Assembly: GCA_020080175.1 (NCBI GenBank)
Contig: JAGHQL010000022.1
Location: 1-64,000, forward strand
DNA from: Glutinoglossum americanum
Lineage: Eukaryota > Ascomycota > Geoglossomycetes > Geoglossales > Geoglossaceae
Direction of reading: 5' to 3'
Length of the DNA: 64,000 nucleotides
Shown here: positions 12,077-22,360 of the stretch, one piece after another
How the letters are laid out: every line of letters starts with the position of its first letter
Position numbering within the stretch: the first letter of the stretch is position 1
The notes under the pieces: model-generated
The model's database searches: none
What the model saw: only the letters and a program-made list of their open reading frames with translations
What the model was told of the DNA's origin: nothing
Made by a program: the position numbers and the translations under genes

Positions 12077-12578
12077 GACATGAATCGTTAAAATGCCGAC
12101 AATTACATGATTTGAATCTCGCTGCCCAGCGTGCTGAAAAATAAACCGCATTAACGATACAGTTACTTAACAATATGGGTTCTTGGGAGAAGTGCCGTCC
12201 ACTGCCAATATGCCGATATGCGAGTATCTGTGAGCCCATACCAGCTGACTCAAACATTGGGATTATTAGTGCCTATAGTTATTTAGAGATTTGGAAGAGG
12301 TGAGGGCCGATTAAAGTCTAGAAATTATCAGGCAACAGAGCAGAGTGCAAAAATACGCTTTGCTGCATTTACTTATTTGGCGTTGCATGTTACTGCCCCA
12401 CAATTTCAGCGCGGCTGGAGCTCAGCCTCAACCGGCTGCGTCTTAAACTCGTGGCCTAACGAGTGTCGGAGCCGTTTGACCTCCTTAATCTCCCTCTCTA
12501 CGGAGTTTATCTTTCGTTCCTCTTCCAATTCTGCTTTACCTAGTTAGTTCATTCTCAATTTTATCAAAATCTCACACA
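12077..12578. promoter_or_regulatory. intergenic region upstream of SEC9
   Basis: 502 bases between the LCL3 stop and the SEC9 start. A long minus-strand ORF here is only a mirror of LCL3 exon 2. CT-rich sequence just upstream of the ATG is typical of a fungal 5' leader. No gene is supported. Confidence 0.4.
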
Positions 12579-13961
12579 ATGAAGAAGTTCGGATTTAGTA
12601 AGAAGTCGGACAAGTCCGATGCTGGCAACGACCCGAATAAGTCCAATCCTTATGCTCAACCTCAGAATTATTCCTCGCCAGATCCTTATGCACAGGATTC
12701 AAACAAATATGCTGGAATGGGTAAGCCCTACGTTGATCGGGGGGGTTCATACGGCGGAGAACCTGAACCTCCTCGAGGGGGTTATGGAGGCATGCCAGCT
12801 GACCGATATGGGAGCGATAACCGTTACGGTGGAGGCTCTGGGGGATACGGGGGTGGATATGGCGCCGATAAGTATGGCAGTGTAAAGCCCGAGAGTGGGT
12901 CAAGATACGGGCCTGGAGGGTACGGGGGTTTAGGCAGGAATGAAAGCTATGGTTCAGCTACAACAGATGACAACCGCGAGGCGCTCTTTGCAGGTGCGAA
13001 GACACGGAATCAAAATGCGCAGCCTCCTCCTGACAATGCCCATCCGGGCGGCGGGTATGGGCGGAGTGATGGCTATGGTGCTCGATCAGATGGCTATGGC
13101 GGTGAAAGCGGTGGATATGGTGCCTATGGGGATCGCCAACTCACTGCAGAAGAAGAGGAAGAAGAGGATATCAATGCCACCAAGCAGGAAATTCGCCAGA
13201 TGAAACGGGAAGATGTCTCCTCGACTCAGAGAGCGCTAGCTATCGCTGCCCAGGCCGAAGAAACGGGGCGCAACACACTCAACCGTCTCGCAGCTCAAGG
13301 AGAACGAATCCATAATACAGAGATGAACCTTGATCTCGCGTCCAACCACAATCGCTCAGCAGAGGCTAAAACCAAAGAGTTGAAGACATTGAACAAGAGC
13401 ATGTTCGCCATGCATGTCTCAAACCCGTTCACAGGCGCAGAAAGACGTCGCGCTCGTGACGAAGATATCCGAAACCAACACCGCTCGGAGCGTGAGCAAC
13501 GCGAGGCAACTCGCCAAGCTGCCTTCGAATCTCGAAACCGAGTAGAAGGCGCCTTCAAGGAGCTGCGGCCCGGAGACCCAGGCTACAAGCCCAAGAGTAA
13601 GACAAGCCTGGCCGAGAGGGCCAAATATCAGTTCGAGGCAGACAGCGAAGACGAGGCGATGGAGAACGAGATCGACAACAATCTAGATGCCCTGAGCGGG
13701 GCTGCCGGCCGACTGAACGCCTTGGCCAGAGCGACAGGCAAGGAGGTGGACCAACAAAACGCGCATATCGACCGGATCATAAAAAAGGTAGGTGTTTCTC
13801 TGCCCCGCTTTTTGCTTCCTTTCGCCTGGGACCGTCTTCTCTTTCCCTCGGGCGATTGCTCGGGCCATATGGACAGCGGCTAACCATCTTTCTCTCAACA
13901 GAGCGACCATGTGGACGACCAGATTACGGTGAACCGGGCGAGATTGGGCCGGATTCATTAG
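12579..13961 (+). CDS. SEC9: plasma-membrane t-SNARE Sec9 (SNAP-25 family)
   Basis: Provides two helices (Qb and Qc) to the exocytic SNARE complex with Sso and Snc. Exons 12579-13787 and 13902-13961 join in phase to 422 residues. The first SNARE helix begins near residue 189 with LTAEEEEEEDINATKQEIRQ. The second covers about residues 354-422, with LDALSGAAGRLNALARATGK, then SDHVDDQITVNRARLGRIH from exon 2. An NPF motif lies between them. The first about 180 residues are rich in Gly and Tyr (repeated GGYG and DGYG words), a low-complexity domain longer and more Gly/Tyr-biased than I expect for yeast Sec9. No membrane span is present, as expected. Confidence 0.94.
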
Positions 13962-14917
13962 TTAGGACCCGGAGTAGAGGTTCATCAATAGCATCCTCGT
14001 GTGATTGGGGCTTCTTCGTCCCTCACCCACTGGACGCGTCATTCGTTTTGCTTGCCCGCTGTATTGGGCGACACCCCCCTCCCCCCTCGCATCACTCCAT
14101 CTTTGCTTTTTTGGGTTTTTATTTTTTTTTCCCGTTTGTGTTGTACTTATCGCTGCCCCGCCGCCACCAAAAGACAGACCGACCGACCTGTTCCTGGGAG
14201 TCTATTAAAGTCTAAAAAAAACACCTTCCTATACGTTGGTAAACAAACCAGAAAAAAAAAGAAAGAAAAAATTGAAACCTGTTTCCCGCGTCACCGTAGA
14301 CGATAAGGTTTTGCTTCCCCACGGCTTCCTCCACTCTTCCGCAGGGTGAGTGTCACCTCAAGGTGTAAGCCGGGGAGATGGGGGTTTGAGTCTGCTACCA
14401 GGTAAAGAAGGTGGGCTGGTCTTAGACAAGCTTTTCTTTTTTGGGGCTGCGCTACAGCCGACGATGCTACCTCAACGCTCTCCGCACTCAATGCACACAC
14501 CAATAATTCCTTTTCAGGACACCAGCTTCCCTTTCGGGATGGGGATCCCCTCCAGATCCGTGGTAGCTCGCCAAGAACCGTCCAGGGCGTGCCCCCATAT
14601 GCGTAGTTAGAGTGCCTTGGCCCTTGGCCCTCGACCCTCGACCCTCTTTCTTAAGTTTTCCTCTCGAGCTTTTCCCGTTTTATTCCCATCGCGTCTTGGC
14701 GCAGCGCCAATCCGTCCGTCCATCTATCCATCTGCCTGTCTATCGATCTATCCATCTAGATACGGAGCAATGTCTCGTCTGCCCTGTCTATCTGCAACGG
14801 TTGCAATCCGTCACGGCATGGGCCCGAGAGGCTGGGTAGAAGTCACCCTGATACTTTTCTATGCTTCTACCGTACATGGCCACCCACTCGCTCATACCCC
14901 CGCCCTCCACCGCCAGG

Positions 14918-14951
14918 TTTATTGGGTATTATTGGGTATTATTGGGTACTA
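14918..14951. repeat. short tandem repeat, 10-bp unit x3
   Basis: The unit ATTGGGTATT (10 bases) is repeated about three times, the last copy ending in GTAC instead of GTATT. It lies within the long gap before the FlbC-like gene. Confidence 0.8.
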
Positions 14952-16840
14952 TTTACCGAACTTGCGTGGTGTGAACGGGATATACTTGTGCATGAGTTGA
15001 CACAGCGGCATTTTCCATCCATTCATCCATTCATTCTTCATCCACCCATCTTCCAAGAGGGTATCGGACAGAGACGAACCCTTGGCGCTCGAATAGTGCT
15101 CCCTTTTCCTTTCTTTTTCTGGCTCTTAACCTGTTCGGACCGCAATCCGTTCACCTCGCATGGTGGGGGAAATGCACCGACGGTTAAGGGTCCTGGTTGG
15201 CTCAATTGTGAATTCCGTCGAGCTTGGGGCTTGGCAATGGACGGCCTAATGCGGAAGCATTCCCCGTGCGAGACCCTTGTAGCGAGCCCGCTCTTGCTAC
15301 GTAAGCAAACTGGTTGTTGTTGTCTCCTCGTACCTTGTCTAGTACCTTGCGTCGCCCTACTATACGAATCTGGAATGCGATACATGTTCCAAAGTCTAGG
15401 CAGTTCTCGAAGCCGCCGATCCGCGAATGGCGAGCAGGCCGGATTATGCACCCACTCGGTACCTGTCCTGGTGCACGTACGCTCGCCCTGAGAGGTACGT
15501 GTAGCTTCCATTAGCCTCCTTTAGCTTCCATCGGGCTGTAGGTGGTGAAGAGAGCGGCCGTTTTGTCCGGGAGAGATATTTTGGGGCGCCACGTCGACAG
15601 TGATCTACATCACCATCGACATTTTCTCGATTGAGTTTTCTCGATTGAAGGCGCCCTCGACAAGGCTTGCTGCGAGGCTTGTCTGCCATTCGACTACCGA
15701 CATGGCAAGCCCCGCCGACACTGCACATAGTAACTCCGCCCAAGCCCAGTGAATAACATCGATGCAATCGATCCCACGGAGAACGGCCATGCGACTCCGT
15801 CCCATACTCCACACTGCGTACCGTGTCTCCTATCCGTGCGCCACTTAATATCCCGTTTTCCTGTTTTCTCCTGTTTTCCTCCCAGGTACCGTGGTTGCCT
15901 GGAGCTGTTCTGGCGGCGGCTGTTACATAGTATGCACAAGAGTATTGCGGCAAGCCACAAGCGGGATCGCTTCAAGCCCGCAAACTCTATTATCCTCATC
16001 CTCATCGTCTCCCGCGTCGCTCGCTGTATGAAGGCGTTGTCTGTCGGCGATCTCAAGCACGCGCAGCCAGCATCTATCCTATGCACGACCCTTACTCGGT
16101 CCAGCATCGCAGTTCTGTCCGCCGATCATCATCTATCGCATTGAGCATACATATCCAAGAAGAAAAGAAAAAAGTGCACTCCCGCATCCTTTGCGGTGAA
16201 CTGCTGCGTCAGCAATGGCCCCCAGGCGACGGACAAAAACCAGTTTTGCCTGCCTCGTCGCGCGCGATTAAAGGCCACAGCCTCGCAAGGGGCGAGACAG
16301 CGATGTGCTTCCCTCTAACCACAATTATGACGTTTGAGACAGGCGAACGCGCTATGACATCGATGGGCTGCTGCATGACGCTCGGTTCTGGCCAGCCTGA
16401 CGCCACCAAGAACGCCATAGAGAGCGATCCCGTCTTCACTCCGCGGCCCCGTCAATTATATGGACGGGTTTATAATTGTGTTGGGGGATCGAAGATAAGA
16501 CGGCAACTCACACCGCAATTCGCCCAATGTGTCTTGGATTCCGTGAGAAAACCCTGGTCCGCTCTCCTCGACGCCGTCATAGGCGGTCACTCCCTCACAC
16601 ACCCCCCCAAATCCCACCTCCCACCCCCCAATTTCATCTGAAAACAGAGCGCAACACGGCACCAGGAAGCCCTATCCTAACTCGGGTGGCAATTATCATT
16701 TCGTAGTCGTGGGGCTACCCTAACGGTTGTAACTCTATTATCGGGGCGTGCAGGATGATGCCCATCGTGCTGCCTTTTTTACTTTTTCGGCCTGTCGGCC
16801 TCATCTCCGAATTTTCCTTCACGTTCAACCCGTATCCGTG

Positions 16841-16890
16841 CACACCCTCGAACACCCTTGACACCCTTGAACACCCTTGGACACCCTCGA
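16841..16890. repeat. short tandem repeat, 9-10-bp unit
   Basis: About five imperfect copies of ACACCCTTGA with 9-10-base spacing. Copies differ by T/C and single-base insertions, typical of a decaying minisatellite. Confidence 0.8.
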
Positions 16891-17310
16891 CGGCGACGTC
16901 AGAAGGAATCTCAGCGTTCCATGCGATCGAGATTCGACGGTACGTGTTAATATCGAGGCAAGAGATATCGGCACGGGCAATGCTTCGATCATTTCGCCAG
17001 CCAGGGTTATCCGCATCCCCCCTTCCCGCGACAAGCCCCCCAAAAAACAGGAAAGGTTGCATCGCGAGCATCTCCAATTTCCCTCAACAGCCGCTTTAGG
17101 AACTGCTCTATGCAGATCCGGAATGTTACACCGACCCAATTGGGCAATGCATTGGCCAAGCATCCGCGCCTTTCCCTCTTCGGGGCCCATGTCTGCAGCG
17201 AGTGCATCGATTAGCGTCATAGCCCGCACAAGCAGCAGCGGATATCTGCACGTTGCGGAGTTCAACGTTCGCCGGTGTGGAAGAAAGGAGCCAGTGAGTC
17301 GCTCGGGAGA

Positions 17311-17379
17311 TGCTTAGCTGCTTAGCTGCTTAGCTGCTTGGCTGCTTGGCTGCTTGGCTGCTTAGCTGCTTGGCTGCTG
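17311..17379. repeat. 8-bp tandem repeat, about 8 copies
   Basis: The 8-base unit TAGCTGCT alternates with GGCTGCTT variants for about 69 bases. Because 8 is not a multiple of 3, it is unlikely to be a coding repeat. It lies about 1.1 kb before the FlbC-like start codon. Confidence 0.85.
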
Positions 17380-18476
17380 AACAGCATCACTGGAGGGCCG
17401 CAGAGGTGTCGCGCTATGCGGTGCGAAGGCTTTCAGTTGCCAGGGTCGAGTCCAGGATCTCCAGGGATCTGGGATGCAACGTTCCCCACACGCGGCGCCC
17501 TGATGCCCAAGGGCAACGCCTTGGCGAGCAAAGCTCTTAGCCATTCGCAGCCATTCCCAGCCCCATCCACGGCGCCGTTTGTTCCACTATATACGTCGTT
17601 GCGATGAAAACATTCCCTGCTCCTCTGCCGGCACACACATACCTCACCTATCAATGCTACTCCTCCTTCACATTTCTCGACACCATGCCACAAACCACCC
17701 CCCGATACCCCCTCCGCCGGCATATCCCAGTGCCTTCATATCCGCACACTAGTTCCCTCCGCCCAATCTTGCATCTTCGAGTTTAAACACTGTTCATCGC
17801 CCACCCCGGGCAGCGCCTTACGATCTTTTCGAAACACAAAAACTGCCGTTCTGATCTTCAACCGCGCCCACACGAGTAACCGTCGGAAAAACCCTTTGTC
17901 TCTCGTCCAACCTCAAGCGGTTTCCTAATCTTAAATTGTAAATCTTAGAAGCATCTCTCCTCGAGCTCGAGCTATCTCGCTCTACATTCCTGCAATTGCA
18001 CTTTTTCAATTTTCCGGCTCGAGACATCCCTCTACGCTGCGCTCTCCTCTGCTCCGTCGTGTTACTGTCAGTTGAGTTGTTGAGTTGTTGACTTTCTCTG
18101 TTTGCCAATTGGGAAAGAGCGTGTTGTCTCTTATCTGAAACGACATCTGCCGGTCTTGTCGCCCTTCCCTGGACCAAAGGGCATCTCGCTTCTAGAAGAG
18201 GGAACGAACAGTCTCTTGGCCTCACCCGGGACAATCGATGCGCGTTAGATCGACGATTTTGAAGAGTCTGTTGATCAACAATCACGAGAGTTGATCGGTC
18301 CTGGACCCGAGTCGCGAACTCTGTCGACCTGACTTCACTTCGCGTGCTGTTTGCATCGCATATATTTCGGCGAGCTGGATATCGAACCCGCTGCGACACG
18401 CTGAGATATTGCCGCCCGGGTAAATCTGTCCTCGTCGCCGACAATCTCAACCGGTTGAACGACACTCGCGGTTGCA

Positions 18477-19755
18477 ATGTCAATGGCTGTGGAGAGTCAA
18501 CAACACCATCATCATCACCAATTGGGCAATTTAGTGTTCGAACACATGTCCTATTCTACTGCTCCACCTCAGTTCAAGAACCCTTGGTCCGGAGCAACGA
18601 CATCGTCCATCTCTGGCCAGATATATCCAGCATCTCTAGGTCCGCCAATTATCGACTTTGGCTCTATCGCGAAGCAACAAGCGGCGAGGGCAAATAGCGT
18701 TTCCATGCCTTATACGACGATACCCGTCACGGCGCCTCCGTTGGGAGTAGGCAGAAGCCTACCGTCATATGGACCGCAGGACTTGCTCAGCATATCTCAA
18801 GATATCTTGAGCGGGGTTCGAATGGCCGGTAGCGGGCAGTACGTTAGTGAGCACAACTTCTCCACGGCACCATCACCGACGGCCAACGCTTATGCTCCAA
18901 CCTCCGTACCATCATACGACAACATGGGCTACGTGACCCCGCAGGGTAGGGGTCCCTATTCCATGCAACAGCAGCAGCAGCAGCAGCAGCAACAGCAACA
19001 GCAACAACAGCAATCAGCTGAGCGCCGGCTATCGCAACCTTCGATATCATCCAATAGCTTTCTAGGATCGCCGGTGGAGGCCCAAAGACAACGTCAGAAT
19101 TCTCTGATTGACCTCAATAGAGGACTTTCGCTGCCACAGGGTCGAGAAAATTTCGGTGACACTCTTGATGCCGGTCGGGGTATGGTCGCTATGAGCCAGG
19201 ACACCACACCACGAAATATTCACGCTCCACGAAGCCGTGGGTCAACCGACTCGTACGGCTTCCCCACGACGCACTCTTCAAGCTCGTCTATCTCATCAGC
19301 AAGCACGTATCCTTACTTTGGATCCATGGATTCGTCAGTTACAGAATACAGTTCGACATCTGACTCTATGGATCAACTACCATCACGAACCTTACCTCGT
19401 CCTTCAGGGATTCTTGCTGGTGGCGTGCCGCCTGCACCCCAGTCAATGATGGGACAGTTCAGCTCGAAGATTTCATCGAGCACACAGAAAAAGCACAAAT
19501 GTAAAGTCTGTGATAAGCGTTTCACGAGACCTAGTTCGTTGCAGACGCATATGTACAGCCATACAGGAGAAAAGCGTAAGTTTCAACTAGATACACCTTT
19601 GCAAGGTCCTGTTGATATTTACTGATGTTCCGAAAATAGCCTTTTCATGCGATGTCGAAGGCTGTGGCCGAAATTTCTCAGTAGTATCCAACCTACGACG
19701 ACACCGTAAAGTCCATAAGAGCGAGCGGGACCCGCCATCCCCCGAAGAAGTTTAG
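18477..19755 (+). CDS. flbC: C2H2 zinc-finger transcription factor, FlbC-like
   Basis: Exons 18477-19575 and 19640-19755 join in phase to 404 residues. The C-terminus carries two adjacent C2H2 fingers: CKVCDKRFTRPSSLQTHMYS (about residues 341-360), the linker HTGEKPF split by the intron, then CDVEGCGRNFSVVSNLRRHR (about 373-392). This pair and C-terminal placement match the FlbC family, which promotes conidiation in Aspergillus. The N-terminal part is disordered, with a His run near residue 8 and a CAG/CAA-coded poly-Gln tract at about 162-178. Two start codons (18477 and 18483) are close together; the first is used here. Role in this organism is inferred. Another fungal two-finger regulator remains possible. 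Confidence 0.82.
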
Positions 19756-20506
19756 ATCTCCCTCACAAGCGCCAAAGGAGAGCCTTCACTGCACTTTCCA
19801 TCTTGATGCATTTTCCTTTTATATACCGTCTTTCCTATCTTAATAAAATATTGAGAGGCTGTATCCTCAAAGAACCCCGACAAAACACGAATGAGCTGGC
19901 TTAACTGCCTGGGGCAGGGCGACTAATGTCGGGATTTTTTTTCCCAAGCAGATCACTGATTCCATGGCTCGTATAATGTTACTGATTTTTCTTTTTTTTT
20001 TTAAGACCGGTGAATTTCTTCTACTGTATACTATAGACGTCTATTTCCCCGCTTTGCAGTCTAATTGCCGTTCGCTGCCGCTCGAAGATGCTCAAATCTG
20101 CCTAGCGTATTACTTCACGCCCTATTTATATCTATTGTATCGTTGGCAGTGTCTATTATTGTGGCGTTTTTAACTGTTATCGGGTTTACTCTATGTACTA
20201 GATACCTCTCGACTGAACGGTCTGGTCTAGCTTTCGGTGGAGCCATCGCTCCCATATTTGGGTTTTTAAATATCTGTACTATATTGAGTCTTCGCGGTTG
20301 TTGGCCGGTACTGTGTCGATGAGTACTTCCTAGTCACGAATAGAGATGTCAAGCATATTTGGGATATTTCACCGAGCCGTATTTTCTAGCTAGAAAAATA
20401 AATCCAGGCCTTGAGCCGCTACGTCATGAACCAACGCCTTATTCGCCATGCTGCTTTAAAAATTGGTGTCGACATATTCCATCACTCGCCTGGGCCGCAA
20501 ATCACA
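19756..20506. other. convergent 3' intergenic region
   Basis: 751 bases between the FlbC-like stop (+) and the UBA3 stop (-). AT-rich with poly-T runs near 19935 and 19990, consistent with 3' UTRs. The short plus-strand ORFs are hydrophobic by chance (T-rich) and match nothing I know. Confidence 0.4.
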
Positions 20507-22150
20507 TCACTTCTTGAATATGAAGTTGAACCTCAGATCGACAGGAAGTGCTTGATCAGACACCACCACTTCCTCGCCTTCCGACACGAGCTCTGAAAGT
20601 TTCTTGTCTAGATTCGGGCGGGTTTGCTCCTCTAGGCCAGACACTTGAATGTACAGCGACTTCCCCGACTTACTGAGGCTTGGTCGTTTGAGTCCCTGAC
20701 TGCAATCGCCAGCATATGTATCAGCGATACCCCCAAGACGCCGTGCCAAAAAAACTTACTGCCCTGGTGATGGTAGACTTACGTATCAGGTTGCTCCTTC
20801 ATCCACTCGATGAATTCACTCAAGGTCCAACTTCCATCCACCCATAAATCCTTTATCAAGTTTCCGCATACTGGACAATCTGCCTTTCGCTCATGCTCAA
20901 AGGTATAAGTGTAGACACTATCGTCACCACTGTACATCATATAGTTGCTCAGATACGGATTTGTGTTTGTCGCTATCTTGAAGGCCTCATTACAGCAACT
21001 GGCCGCAATTATGGCGTTCGTGGACGCTATAGCTGGAATGATATTTTTCACCACACCCTGCGTCAGCGAGTATGTGACACCGCTGATATTGAAGTCCATT
21101 GCTCGCTTGAGCGCCTTTTGGTACAGCCAAGTGATGTGCTCAGGGTCATCAGTGTCGAGGGTGTCGCCTTTGCGTTCTTCCTCCCAAGCAATGACATTTG
21201 CCCACTCAATGCAGTGCTCTGGCTGGCGCGGAATAGTGGCGAGTGTACACAGGGGAACGGCGGCGCGAGGAGCATGCATGTCAAGCTGACATTCAATGCA
21301 CGAAGATAAAGTAGGTAGGATTACCCTTGATTGGCCCTTGAAGCCTGACAATTTTGTCAATACATAAGACATGAGCATAGGGGTGGTCGCTTACCTTCAG
21401 TCCCCCCGTCAATCAATGGTTTCAAACTCTCAATATTATCAGGATCGACCATATTTACCAATGTAGCATTAATCCACCTCCTTGCTTCGATGCTGTCAAG
21501 CCCACAGATCACCTGTTGAAACTGCATATAATAATCTTCGTCTTTGTCCTGAATAGCCCCATAGTATGGCGTGATCTTAACACCCCCGACACGCTTCTTA
21601 ACGAAATTGGCCGCCACGACAGCCTTAGGTTTCCCGATGTCTGCTTCGCGGAACAGGAATTGGCGATTGAGGTTCGATACATCGATCGTGTCTACCAGAG
21701 TTGGTTAAGCAGAGAGACTGTAGACAGCGCAATGAATAAGAATACCCATATCGATGACATGAATGTCCCTGAAGCCCGAGAGTGCTAGGTTTTTTAAAAT
21801 CTCACACCCTAATCCACCAGCGCCTCTGCATTCCGTTAATGATAGCAATATCACAGAAGCCATAACTAGCTGAGTACATTACTCTTCCAGACGTTAGGAC
21901 TCAGACAATCTCGGGAGAGAAGGGGGGCAAACAGTATCTTATTTCGCTCAAGAGCTTGGATTGTTTCTAACCCGGGCACGAATGTTTCGTCGGTAAAAGG
22001 GCCAGTTCTGCCAAGGACATTGTCTAGATGTCTCCTACAGTGTATATATACCTAAGCTAGGGCAATAGACTCGTAGGTGGTTTCACAAACTTACCACCGT
22101 TTCCTCGATCTCTCCAAACTAGGCATGGAGGAAGCTACAGAGGTCTCCAT
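20507..22150 (-). CDS. UBA3: NEDD8-activating enzyme E1 catalytic subunit Uba3
   Basis: With Ula1, adenylates NEDD8/Rub1 and passes it to Ubc12 for cullin modification. Six exons (22095-22150, 21933-22034, 21746-21825, 21395-21691, 20783-21344, 20507-20699) join in phase to 429 residues. Seen are [15 protein letters not shown], the adenylation loop [18 protein letters not shown], the block [14 protein letters not shown], and the cysteine region [12 protein letters not shown]. The zinc-binding pairs are CIEC (upstream) and CPVC (downstream). The C-terminal ubiquitin-fold domain follows. Joining exons 2 and 3 with the GTTTGC donor leaves two residues fewer than relatives just before GAGG, so that junction is the least certain. 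Confidence 0.92.
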
Positions 22151-22199
22151 GATTGTCCTTGAGTTGGTGAAGCCTGTGCGAGCAGACGGTGCTGATTCT

Positions 22200-22226
22200 G
22201 TGATGCTGTGATGCTGTGATGCTGTG
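22200..22226. repeat. 9-bp tandem repeat x3
   Basis: Three copies of TGATGCTGT in the 210-base divergent region between the UBA3 and TEL2 starts. This region must also hold both promoters. Confidence 0.75.
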
Positions 22227-22360
22227 GTTGGAGGAACCTAGCGCGCGAGAGCGACTGTGATAGGGCTTAGCGCCTGGCGCTTACCGAATAAAAGTTGATC
22301 GCTAGACATGTAAGCAATGACCAACATTTCACACATATTCTACTATTGACATAGTAAAGC

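Larger units (their letters stand above)
13962..18476. promoter_or_regulatory. 4.5-kb gap and probable long 5' leader of the FlbC-like gene
   Basis: No ORF here has family resemblance, consistent codon use or matching splice sites. The sequence is rich in short tandem repeats (14918-14951, 16841-16890, 17311-17379), pyrimidine tracts and short upstream ATGs. Fungal developmental regulators commonly have long, uORF-bearing leaders and large promoters, which fits. The part nearest SEC9 (13962-14250) is probably its 3' UTR. A non-coding transcript cannot be excluded. Confidence 0.45.

Noticed and set aside
11760-12257. 165-residue minus-strand frame opposite LCL3
   Set aside because: It mirrors LCL3 exon 2, which has clear nuclease motifs; the antisense product has no recognisable features.
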